Source of the DNA: Sphingopyxis sp.
Lineage (GTDB): Bacteria; Pseudomonadota; Alphaproteobacteria; Sphingomonadales; Sphingomonadaceae
NCBI GenBank assembly: GCA_012035435.1
Contig: JAAUPH010000123.1
Coordinates: 1 to 7,108, forward strand
Direction: 5' to 3'
DNA length: 7,108 bases
The position numbers and the translations under genes are program-made. Below, piece by piece: positions 1 to 6,059 of this stretch. Numbering within the stretch: position 1 is the stretch's first letter; each line of letters opens with the position of its first letter. A model generated the notes under the pieces. It did no database searches and was not told the DNA's origin. It was given only the letters and a program-made list of their open reading frames with translations.

Positions 1-302
1 CACGTAAGATTTTAGCCGGCTGCCCGGCGTCGAGTATGTCGAGATGCCGGACGCCGACCGCTGTGCAGGCGGAGCCGGGCACCTATCTCGTGAAGGACTT
101 CGAGACGTCGCAGCGTATTGTCGAACGCAAGCGGCAAGCTGTCGAACAGAGCGGCGCTGAAGTCGTGGCCACCAGTTGCCCTGCCTGCATGATTCAGCTC
201 AAGCATGGATTGCGGGAGCGGGCAGAAGTGAAGCATGTGGCGCAGTTGTTGAACGAGGCCTACGAGGCAGCGGATCAGAACAAAGGAACATCTCTTTCAT
301 GA
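1..302 (+). pseudogene. 3' end of a CCG-domain (cysteine-rich) Fe-S oxidoreductase subunit, frame-broken
   Basis: This is the C-terminal part of a protein of the GlcF/LutA/heterodisulfide-reductase-like family, whose cysteine-rich CCG domains bind Fe-S clusters in electron-transfer subunits of 2-hydroxyacid and related oxidoreductases. Two frames must be joined to read it. Frame 2 from about 17 gives LPGVEYVEMPDADRC-AGGAG, and frame 3 from about 80 gives TYLVKDFETSQ onward to the TGA at 300-302. The second half holds the typical TSCPACMIQLKHGLRE stretch (CxxC) and KHVAQLLNEAYE. The family's CCGGAGTY motif is damaged: only the first Cys remains, and a net one-base shift lies between about 66 and 82. 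A TAA at 5-7 in frame 2 shows the reading is also lost further upstream. The stop overlaps the next start (ATGA). The family call is firm. The exact partner enzyme and source organism are unknown, and sequencing error at a contig end is as likely as true decay. Confidence 0.72.
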
Positions 303-380
303 AGTTGCGAAAAGCTGATTGGTGGTTCGTCCTCTTCGCTGTCGCGGTTGTCGTGGGGGTGTCGCTGCTGCCGACGCCGG
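299..380 (+). CDS. N-terminal fragment of a membrane-anchored protein, cut off by a junction
   Basis: An ATG at 299-301 overlaps the stop of the preceding Fe-S gene (ATGA) and has an AAAGGA Shine-Dalgarno sequence at 282-287, 11 nt upstream, so the start looks genuine. The first ~27 residues are MKLRKADWW, then a hydrophobic segment of about 16 residues (FVLFAVAVVVGVSLL), then PTP. This fits a signal anchor or single N-terminal membrane helix after a short basic cytoplasmic tip. From about 360-385 the same DNA reads convincingly on the opposite strand as a MacB-type permease, and the plus frame stops at 419-421 after non-protein-like sequence. I therefore infer that only the first 25 to 30 codons are real. 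Coupling to a CCG-domain subunit would suit a membrane or redox partner of that complex, but too little remains to name a family. Confidence 0.4.
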
Positions 381-514
381 CCGAGGATGCTCGCGGCTCG
401 GTCACACCGACGACCTGGTAGAAATGCTGCTCGCCGACTCGGACCGCCTGGCCGAGCGGGTCTTCCAGCGGAAAGAGCGTCGCGGCGGATTCAGCCGCGA
501 GGACGCAGACCTCG
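369..514 (-). pseudogene. Internal fragment of a MacB-type ABC transporter permease (periplasmic domain)
   Basis: Read on the minus strand in the frame starting at 576, residues 23 to 70 give VCVLAAESAATLFPLEDP, then LGQAVRVGEQ, HFYQVVGVTE and PRASSAGVG. This is the characteristic end of the MacB periplasmic core domain of ABC-exporter permeases (pattern VCVLG.E.A..LFP.EDP.G..VR.G...Y.VVGV), a domain lying between the first and second transmembrane helices. The particular GVTEPR..SAG.G wording resembles the planctomycete-type versions I know, which is an impression and not a search result. Neither the start of the permease nor any membrane helix is present, and the frame loses similarity on both sides (upstream of about 514 and downstream of about 369). 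It is an orphan piece of about 50 codons facing the plus-strand genes to its left, best explained as part of a chimeric contig end. Confidence 0.62.
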
Positions 515-554
515 CCATCGAGACGACGCGCCGCCTCATCGCGGAACTCCCATG

Positions 555-638
555 CCGGCGAGCTGCCCCGACGCACACGACCTTGCCGTCCTCCGTGGTC
601 ATGCTGACCTCGACGCGCAGCTTGCGGCGTCGATAGAA
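555..638 (-). other. Unassigned coding-like fragment between the MacB and kinase pieces
   Basis: On the minus strand, in the same frame as the kinase piece to its right, this stretch reads FYRRRKLRVEVSMTTEDGKVVCVGAARR. It has normal protein composition and GC-rich third positions. It does not continue the autokinase family, where a different sequence should follow TTESRVL, and it is not a MacB segment. A basic stretch followed by an alternating beta strand and a DG turn faintly recalls the C-terminal strands of hotdog-fold (PaaI-like) thioesterases, but 28 residues are too few for a call. Bases 515-555 to its left fit neither neighbour clearly. I list it because it is probably a further, separate piece of the mosaic. 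Confidence 0.25.
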
Positions 639-791
639 GAGCACGCGCGACTCGGTGGTCAGCAGCAGTGGTGGCGAGTCGAAGATGATGATGCGGTCAG
701 GGTAGCGCGTGGCCATGTCGTCGAGAAGACTCACCATCGCGTCGCTGGCCAGCAGCTCCGTGGCGCGTGGATGCGGCGTGCCGCTGGGCAG
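639..791 (-). pseudogene. Fragment of an XrtA/PEP-CTERM-type tyrosine autokinase (CpsD/BY-kinase family)
   Basis: The minus-strand reading gives ILPSGTPHPRATELLAS, then DAMVSLLDDMATRYPD, then RIIIFDSPPLLLTTES and RVL. This matches the ATPase core of bacterial tyrosine kinases of exopolysaccharide clusters: a 'LP.G...P.ATELLAS' segment, then the Walker B-type strand IIIFDSPP with its catalytic Asp and the TTE.RVL segment. These kinases regulate polysaccharide chain-length and export machinery at the inner membrane by autophosphorylating C-terminal tyrosines. Only about 51 codons are present. Walker A, located upstream in the family, and the tyrosine tail are absent. To the right it passes without frame change into a heparinase-family gene near 786-791; to the left, similarity stops at about 639. 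No polysaccharide genes lie nearby, so this is a displaced piece and not a working gene. Confidence 0.7.
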
Positions 792-2085
792 GATCGCAGT
801 CGAATTGGTATCCGCCAAGATCAATGTCGAATGGGCAGCGGTGGTTCGCAGCCCCTTGGCCAGCGCGGTTGGAATGGTTGCTCCCGTCAGCCCCGCGCCG
901 CCGCAATTCACGACGATACGGGTGGAGCCGTCGGACAGTTCAAAGGCCAGCGTCGAGGCGCATCCTGCCTCGGTCACTCGCGCGATCGGCGGCGGGGCGG
1001 CGTCGGTGAGAGGGTCAGCTTGCCCGACGTCAGCCGTTGATAGCCCCAGTCACGGGCTTGCTTCAGCGGGCGGGTGCGTACGCCGCTGGCATCGACGATG
1101 GCGCGCACGACGTCAGCGGTCGTCGCGCCGCTGCCCTGCCAGCAGCCCAGACCGCCATCGCCATGGGTCATTCCGAGCAACGCGGGGACAGCGCGGCTCT
1201 GCACCTCGTTCAGATAGAGCGGCGGGGCAATGTCGCGCATGGCATAAATGCGCTGGAGCATGGCGATGGCCATGATCGCGTCGAGCTGAACCTGTGGCGA
1301 TCGCGATATATTGCCGCCATCTGCATAAATGACGGCCTCCAGCGCCTTGCGCAGTCCGGCCTCACCAAAGACGCGGCGCGGCTCGCCGCCGGGGAGGAGT
1401 AGCGAGGCGGCGACAACGCCGATCCACGCAATGAGCTGGGGCAGGCCGGGACGCATGCGGTCCGCGGTCTGATCAAGGTGCCGCGCGGTGCGTGCGATAT
1501 GGTTGAGCACCGCCGAGCGATAGACAAGATCGCTGGACGACAGGATCAGCGGCGCATGCGCGGACCAGAACAGGATGCGCCAGCCGCAATTGTCGGGGCG
1601 CCACGCCGGTTCGCTGACCAATTCACCATGCGCCGCCAGCCAGTTGCTGACGATTTTTCGGCAATCGGGGCGCCGTCCGCGCGAGTGGCGGCAGCCGACA
1701 AATCGCGCAGCCAGGCAAAGCTGTGCAGATGATCGGCAAAGGGAGGTGCAATGTCGAGCTTCGCAAAGTCCAGCGTGGTGAGCGATTGCTTCAGCCCGCG
1801 GTGCAGGAAGTGCCCAGCGCGGATCGCGGTGCCCGCGCGCTGGTCGCCCGCGACCGGATCTTCGGGAACGCCGAGCAGCTTCAGCGGGAAACGACCCTTG
1901 AGCCGAAAATGGTGCAGCGGGGTGCGCCAGGTGAGGCGCGTCAGTTGGTTGGCGAGCCGCTCGCCCAGCGACAGACCCCGATCATTGGGCAGGCGAATCA
2001 GCCGTTTGCCGGGTTCGATGCTGTCAACGGCGTCGGCAGGACCGGCGGCATCCACTGCCTCGTCCGGGCCGGGCTTGCTGTCCAT
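788..2085 (-). pseudogene. Heparinase II/III-family protein, truncated at its 3' end and with two frame breaks
   Basis: Product of the heparinase II/III-like (polysaccharide lyase-type) family kept next to rpe in sphingomonads; its substrate is unknown. The start used is ATG 2083-2085, 19 nt after the rpe stop. An in-frame ATG at 2137-2139 would overlap rpe by 35 nt, and GTG 2098-2100 is also possible. No signal peptide is visible. The N-terminal helical part reads RLANQLTRLTWRTPLHHF, and WLRDLSAAATRADGAPIAEK before the first break. It resumes as VSEPAWRPDNCGWRILFW and runs through WQGSGATTADVVRAIVDASG to GYQRLTSGKLTL, with a second break, then ARVTEAGCASTLAFELSDGS and AHSTLILADTNSTAI, the beginning of the C-terminal beta domain. 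Break 1 is a T5 run at 1654-1658 (six expected). Break 2 lies at GAGAG, about 1007-1013. Past about 788 the DNA is kinase sequence, so much of the lyase-like domain is missing. Small indels in runs suggest sequencing error; the lost end suggests a chimeric join. Confidence 0.82.
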
Positions 2086-2104
2086 CGATCCCAGCGCCAC
2101 GGGT

Positions 2105-2779
2105 TCAGCCTCCGCGCAAACCGGCGATGTTGCCGGCATAAGCGGACGGGCCGCCGCGGAAGGTTGCGGTACCCGCTACCAGCACATCGGCGCCCGCTGA
2201 AATGGCGAGCGGTGCCGTGGCAGTGTCGATGCCGCCATCGACCTCCAGCCGGATATCGCGGCCTGATTTGTCGATCATCTTGCGCACGGCTTCGATCTTG
2301 CGCAGCTGGCTGGTGATGAAACTCTGGCCGCCGAAGCCGGGATTGACGCTCATCACCAGCACCAAATCGATATCGTCGATCAGATAATCGAGCATCTTGG
2401 CGGGAGTCGCCGGGTTGAGCGAAATGCCCGCCATCTTGCCCAGCGCTTTGATCCGCTGCACTGTGCGGTGGATATGCGGCCCGGCTTCGGGATGGACCGT
2501 AATGATGTCGGCCCCCGCCTCGGCAAAGGCATCGAGGAAGCCATCGACCGGTGAGATCATCAGATGGACATCGAACGGCAGCGTGGAATGCGGGCGCAGT
2601 GCCTTCACCACTGCCGGGCCGATGGTGATGTTGGGGACAAAATGTCCATCCATCACATCAACATGCACCCAATCCGCGCCTGCGGCTTCGATGGCGGCAA
2701 CTTCCGCGCCCAGACGCGCGAAGTCGGCGGACAGGATGGAAGGGGCAATACGGACAGGGGACGTTGACGTCAGAGACAT
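2105..2779 (-). CDS. rpe: Ribulose-phosphate 3-epimerase
   Basis: Interconverts D-ribulose 5-phosphate and D-xylulose 5-phosphate in the pentose phosphate pathway (EC 5.1.3.1), a cytosolic TIM-barrel metalloenzyme. The 224-residue length is normal for the family. Visible signatures are [14 protein letters not shown] (residues 11-24), [14 protein letters not shown] (37-50) with metal ligands His39 and Asp41, FDVHLM with His72, the flexible phosphate-closing loop [10 protein letters not shown] (143-152), and LEVDGGID with Asp181, the second catalytic acid. The C-terminus carries the phosphate-binding VAGTATF. The start is fixed by AAGGG at 2786-2790, six nt before ATG 2777-2779. It lies downstream of the haloalkane dehalogenase with a 96-nt gap and upstream of the heparinase-family gene. 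The gene is intact and shows no frame problem, unlike its downstream neighbour. Confidence 0.97.
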   Translation of the reverse strand: MSLTSTSPVRIAPSILSADFARLGAEVAAIEAAGADWVHVDVMDGHFVPNITIGPAVVKALRPHSTLPFDVHLMISPVDGFLDAFAEAGADIITVHPEAGPHIHRTVQRIKALGKMAGISLNPATPAKMLDYLIDDIDLVLVMSVNPGFGGQSFITSQLRKIEAVRKMIDKSGRDIRLEVDGGIDTATAPLAISAGADVLVAGTATFRGGPSAYAGNIAGLRGG

Positions 2780-2814
2780 GACCAGCCCTTAACGATGAGA
2801 TGCGCGGCGGGCAA

Positions 2815-2838
2815 GGGCGGTGGATCGCGCTGCCGCCC
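2815..2838 (-). terminator. Weak inverted repeat in the dehalogenase-rpe gap
   Basis: GGGCGG (2815-2820) and CCGCCC (2833-2838) can form a 6-bp GC-only stem with a 12-nt loop, 37 nt after the dehalogenase stop on the minus strand. No T-rich run follows in the transcription direction, so it is a poor intrinsic terminator at best and may be chance in GC-rich DNA. It is recorded because it is the only structure in this 96-nt gap. No convincing promoter was seen there. Confidence 0.18.
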
Positions 2839-2875
2839 ATATGGTTGCAAAATACGACCGACGTGGACCTGCGTG

Positions 2876-3793
2876 TCAGCGATCAACAGTATCGCCGAAA
2901 TGCGCCAGCGCTGCGCGCGCGATCGGTACCCCCCATTCCTGCACGAAATGGCCGCCGCCCTCGATCTCCATCGGCGGCGGACAACCGCGGATAAGCTTGT
3001 GCAGGCCCATCATCGCGGGTGGACCCAGCACCGGGTCGGCCATGCCAATCGCCATGAAGCTGGGGCCGGTCCACTCCTCGGACCAAAATTTGGCTGCAGC
3101 CTGACTGACCTCTACGCCCTCCATATGTGGTTCGACGGGGACCAGCGCCGGGAAGACTTGCGCCCCCGCCTTATATTCTGGTGCGGGATAAGGTGCGTCA
3201 TAGGCCGCGACTTCGGCATCGGTGAGGTGCGGCGTCCCGCGCTTGATGAGCGCGCCGATGGGCAGATCGGGAGTTGAAAGCGCATAGTCTTTCCACGCCT
3301 TAAACCCCTCGGTCATCCCGCGCCCCAGCCCCAGGCCAGTGTTCATGACGATCAGCCGCGCCAGCCGCGCGCAAAAACCGGGATCGACCGGCAAGGTCAG
3401 GCCCAGCAGGCCGCCCCAATCCTGCACCACCAGCGTGATGTTGGTGAGGTTGAGCCGCTCGACCAGCCGCAGCAGTGCATCGCGGTGAAAGGTGAAGCTG
3501 TAATCCGACTGGTTGACCGGCTTGTCGCTGCGACCAAAGCCAAACAGGTCGGGTGCGACGACCCGCGCGCCGCTCTCCAAAAATGTTGGAATCATGCGGC
3601 GATAAAGGAACGACCAACTCGGCTCGCCATGCAGGCAGAGGAAGGTGCGGGTGGCATCGGCTGGTCCCGTATCAATCCACGCCATACGCAGTCCGATATA
3701 GCCCGGCAGATCGTCGGCATAGCTCACCGGATAGTCAAAATCGCGGATATTCGCGAACGCCGCGTCGGGCGTGCGCAATGCGGAGATGCTCAT
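2876..3793 (-). CDS. dhmA: Haloalkane dehalogenase, subfamily I (DhlA/DhmA type)
   Basis: An alpha/beta hydrolase of 305 residues predicted to cleave carbon-halogen bonds of haloalkanes hydrolytically, giving an alcohol and halide (EC 3.8.1.5). It resembles Xanthobacter DhlA throughout. The N-terminus SISALRTPD parallels DhlA's AIRTPD; the oxyanion region is LCLHGEPSW (His55, Glu57); the nucleophile elbow is VVQDWGG (Asp125, with Trp126 as first halide-binding Trp). The second halide Trp is Trp167 in FKAWKDY, matching DhlA Trp175. The acid is Asp253 in AIGMADPVLGP, matching Asp260, and the base is His282 in GGGHFVQEWG, matching His289. It lacks the extra cap-domain segment DhlA has before that second Trp. 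There is no signal peptide, so it is probably cytosolic. The start is ATG 3791-3793 with GAAGAGGA upstream; an in-frame start at 3877 would run into the M3 peptidase gene and has no family support. Family and active site are firm; the natural substrate is unknown. Confidence 0.93.
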   Translation of the reverse strand: MSISALRTPDAAFANIRDFDYPVSYADDLPGYIGLRMAWIDTGPADATRTFLCLHGEPSWSFLYRRMIPTFLESGARVVAPDLFGFGRSDKPVNQSDYSFTFHRDALLRLVERLNLTNITLVVQDWGGLLGLTLPVDPGFCARLARLIVMNTGLGLGRGMTEGFKAWKDYALSTPDLPIGALIKRGTPHLTDAEVAAYDAPYPAPEYKAGAQVFPALVPVEPHMEGVEVSQAAAKFWSEEWTGPSFMAIGMADPVLGPPAMMGLHKLIRGCPPPMEIEGGGHFVQEWGVPIARAALAHFGDTVDR

Positions 3794-3831
3794 CGGGGCC
3801 GGTCCTCTTCGTTGGAAACGGCCCCGATCAT
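3790..3831 (-). promoter_or_regulatory. Possible 13-codon leader ORF and hairpin at the dehalogenase translation start
   Basis: Between the M3 peptidase stop (3837-3839) and the dehalogenase ATG lies a perfect 10-bp inverted repeat: ATCGGGGCCG at 3792-3801 and CGGCCCCGAT at 3819-3828, with a 17-nt loop. On the minus strand the loop holds the Shine-Dalgarno sequence GAAGAGGA (about 3803-3810), and the lower stem includes the first two bases of the dehalogenase start codon. The same stretch is an ORF from ATG 3829-3831 to TGA 3790-3792 (MIGAVSNEEDRPR), ending in an ATGA overlap with the dehalogenase. There is no obvious Shine-Dalgarno sequence before the mini-ORF and no T-run after the hairpin. 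It could affect translation initiation, stabilise processed mRNA between two genes, or be chance. What is seen is the structure; any role is inference. Confidence 0.35.
3803..3810 (-). promoter_or_regulatory. Ribosome binding site fixing the dehalogenase start
   Basis: Minus-strand GAAGAGGA ends 9 nt before ATG 3791-3793 and is the best Shine-Dalgarno match near any candidate start of the dehalogenase. It decides for the 305-residue product instead of the longer in-frame reading that begins inside the M3 peptidase gene. The site falls in the loop of the 10-bp inverted repeat described at 3792-3828. Confidence 0.6.
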
Positions 3832-3836
3832 GACGT

Positions 3837-6017
3837 TTATTTGCTGGTGGGGAAACCCCGCTTTTTGAGCAAGGCACTCACGTCCGGATCGCGCCCGCGG
3901 AAAGCCCGATAGGCCTCGATCCGGTCGGTCTCATTGCCCGTTTCCATCAGGATCGTGCGGAACCGGTCGGCGACTTTGCGGTCCCACGGCCCGCCCGCTT
4001 CCTCAAATGCTGCCCAAGTGTCAGCATCCATCGTTTCGGACCAGAGGTAGCTGTAATACCCCGCCGAATAGCTGTCAGAGCTGAATAGGTGGCCGAAGTG
4101 TGGCAGACGATGGCGCATAACGATTTCGCGCGGCATGCCGATTTCGGCCAATGTTTCCCGTTCAAAGGCATCGATGTCGGTGATCGCGCTGGTACGGTTG
4201 TGCAGTTTCATGTCGACAATTGCGCTCGACAGATATTCAACCGTGGCAAAACCCTGGTTGAATTTGTCGCTTGCCCGGATCTTGTCGACCAGCGCCTGCG
4301 GGATCGGTTTGCCAGTTTGATAGTGGAGCGCAAAACGGGATAATATTTCGGGCGTGAGGAGCCAATTTTCATGCACCTGGCTCGGATATTCGACAAAGTC
4401 GCGCGGGACGTCGCCGAGCGCTGGATATTTCACTTTGTACAGCAGGAAGTGAATGCCGTGCCCGAATTCGTGGAATAGCGTTGTGGCATCGTCAAGACTG
4501 ATCAGTGTTGGCACGCCGCCAGCGCCAGCCGTGAAATTATTATTGTTCGACGCCAGCACATTGCGCTTGCCGCCCAGCTCGCGGTAGCTGCGATAGGTCG
4601 TCATCCACGCGCCTGACCGCTTCCCGTCGCGGGCAAAATTGTCGAGATAGAAGACGCCGATATTTTCGTTCGTCTTGAGATTATAGACCTCAAACGTGCG
4701 CACCTTTGGGTCGAACACCGGGATCGTGCCGGTATTTTCGCGGAAGCCCATGTCATAGAGCTGCCCGGCCATCCAGAACATGCCATCGACCAGCTTGTCG
4801 AGCTGAAGATAGGGTTTGATCTCGCTTTCATCGAGGTCATACTTCGCCTTGCGGACTTTCTCGGCATAGAAACGATAGTCCCACGGCTCGATGGTCAGTT
4901 TGGGGCCCTTGTCGGCCTTGGCCTCGGCATCGGCGACCGCCTGCATGTCGGCAACCTCTTCCTTCACCCGGCCGGCGGCGGCGGGCCAGACTTTCATCAT
5001 GAGGTCCATCGCGCGATCGGGCGTCTTGGCCATGGTGTCGGCCATGCGGTAGTGGGCGTGGGTCTTGAATCCCAGCAACTCGGCGCGCGCCTGCCGCAGT
5101 TTCAATATCTCGGCGATCAGCGCATTGGTGTCATTCGCATCGCCATTGTCGCCGCGACCCACAAAGGCGCGATAGACGCGCTCGCGCAGTGCGCGGTTGG
5201 TCGCATATTGCAGCACGGGCTGCGCCGCCGAGCGCGTGTTTTTGATCGCATATTGGCCGGGTTTGCCTGCGGCGGTGGCCGCGCTGGCAAAGGAGGCGAT
5301 CAGCGCGGGTTCGAGCCCGTCGAGCTCCTTCACGTCGGTGACGAACGTGTTGAGCTTTTCATCGGCCAGCAGTTTGGAGGAAAATTGCGAGAAAAGCTTT
5401 TCCAGCTCGGCGTTCGTCGCCACCAGCTTGGCGCGATCGGCTTCGGGCAAATTGGCCCCGTCGCGGATCATATCTTCATAGGCGCGCTCGACAATCCGGA
5501 TTTGCTGGGCGTTGAGCCCGCTGCTGTTCCGGGCGTCATAGACCGCCTTGTAGCGTGCGACCAACTTGGGCTGCTGCATCAATTCGGTGAAGAAGGTTGA
5601 AATTCTGGGGCTCCACTCCTGATCAATTTCTTCGACCCGGGCGTTGGAAACATTGCTCGATTGGACCCCCCACATCGATGACACACGGTCCATCGTGTCG
5701 CCCGCGAGCATCATTGGGACATGCGTGTTGTCACAGGTCGGCGCGGCCGGATTGTTGATGGCCGCGTCCACCTCTGCCCTCACCTCGGCCATCGCCTGTG
5801 TGAAAGCGTCGGGAAACAGGTCGGGCTGCATCTTGTCCCACGGCGGCACGCCCTCATAGGGCCCGATCCAGGCCGCGGTGAGCGGGTTGGCGGCGGCGGG
5901 CTTGGCGGCTTCGGCAGTGCTGGCCGCGGCGGGTTCGGCGGTGGCGGTCTGGTTCATGGTCGAACATCCGGTCATCAATATGGTGGAGGCAAGAAGGGCG
6001 GTCAGCTTGGCGCGCAT
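3837..6017 (-). CDS. M3-family zinc metallopeptidase (peptidyl-dipeptidase Dcp-like) lipoprotein
   Basis: A 726-residue thimet-oligopeptidase-fold enzyme, expected to cleave short peptides, probably dipeptides from C-termini as Dcp does. The N-terminus is a lipoprotein signal: basic MRAK, hydrophobic LTALLASTILM, then TGC with Cys18 as lipidation site, followed by an Ala/Pro-rich linker to about residue 45. This predicts a membrane-tethered periplasmic enzyme. The catalytic part has the zinc motif HEFGH at 516-520 in DDATTLFHEFGHGIHFLL, the third ligand Glu543 in DFVEYPSQVHENW, and the C-terminal SYSAGYYSYLWSE (about 649-661) whose His and Tyr residues bind substrate and stabilise the transition state. 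Length is normal for this group and the frame is unbroken. ATG 6015-6017 is chosen because GGAGAG lies 7 nt upstream; the longer reading uses TTG at 6032. The dehalogenase follows after 43 nt. The family is certain; substrate specificity is inferred. Confidence 0.95.
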   Translation of the reverse strand: MRAKLTALLASTILMTGCSTMNQTATAEPAAASTAEAAKPAAANPLTAAWIGPYEGVPPWDKMQPDLFPDAFTQAMAEVRAEVDAAINNPAAPTCDNTHVPMMLAGDTMDRVSSMWGVQSSNVSNARVEEIDQEWSPRISTFFTELMQQPKLVARYKAVYDARNSSGLNAQQIRIVERAYEDMIRDGANLPEADRAKLVATNAELEKLFSQFSSKLLADEKLNTFVTDVKELDGLEPALIASFASAATAAGKPGQYAIKNTRSAAQPVLQYATNRALRERVYRAFVGRGDNGDANDTNALIAEILKLRQARAELLGFKTHAHYRMADTMAKTPDRAMDLMMKVWPAAAGRVKEEVADMQAVADAEAKADKGPKLTIEPWDYRFYAEKVRKAKYDLDESEIKPYLQLDKLVDGMFWMAGQLYDMGFRENTGTIPVFDPKVRTFEVYNLKTNENIGVFYLDNFARDGKRSGAWMTTYRSYRELGGKRNVLASNNNNFTAGAGGVPTLISLDDATTLFHEFGHGIHFLLYKVKYPALGDVPRDFVEYPSQVHENWLLTPEILSRFALHYQTGKPIPQALVDKIRASDKFNQGFATVEYLSSAIVDMKLHNRTSAITDIDAFERETLAEIGMPREIVMRHRLPHFGHLFSSDSYSAGYYSYLWSETMDADTWAAFEEAGGPWDRKVADRFRTILMETGNETDRIEAYRAFRGRDPDVSALLKKRGFPTSK

Positions 6018-6024
6018 ATGGGGT

Positions 6025-6030
6025 CTCTCC
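6025..6030 (-). promoter_or_regulatory. Ribosome binding site fixing the M3 peptidase start
   Basis: Minus-strand GGAGAG lies 7 nt before ATG 6015-6017. It would be inside the gene if the upstream TTG at 6030-6032 were the start, and the ATG gives a clean lipoprotein signal peptide (MRAK plus hydrophobic core), so the ATG is preferred. Confidence 0.65.
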
Positions 6031-6059
6031 AATCAGGATGTGTTGCTGTTGCAACTATA

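Noticed and set aside
1..795. Integron cassette array or mobile-element remnant as the cause of the mosaic.
   Set aside because: The pieces are internal fragments without their own starts and stops. I saw no attC-like sites, integrase, transposase, inverted terminal repeats or target-site duplications.
402..977. A single 191-residue minus-strand protein covering this range.
   Set aside because: It is an artefact of three pieces that happen to share a frame: heparinase end, kinase piece and an unassigned piece, followed by a low-complexity Arg/Ser-rich reading antisense to the MacB frame. No known family has this composition.
348..1040. Long plus-strand ORF of 230 codons, plus the overlapping plus-strand ORFs at 319-636 and 709-1275.
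   Set aside because: Arg/Gly/Ala-rich shadow readings opposite recognisable minus-strand fragments (MacB, kinase, heparinase). A short stretch of 319-636 (EMLLADSDRLAERVFQ) looks protein-like, but the opposite MacB reading matches a known family far better.
2658..2840. 60-codon minus-strand ORF overlapping the rpe start.
   Set aside because: Out-of-frame shadow of rpe; no motif and poor composition.
5052..5600. 182-codon plus-strand ORF inside the M3 peptidase region.
   Set aside because: Lies wholly antisense to an intact, well-conserved M3 coding sequence and has no recognisable motif or ribosome binding site.
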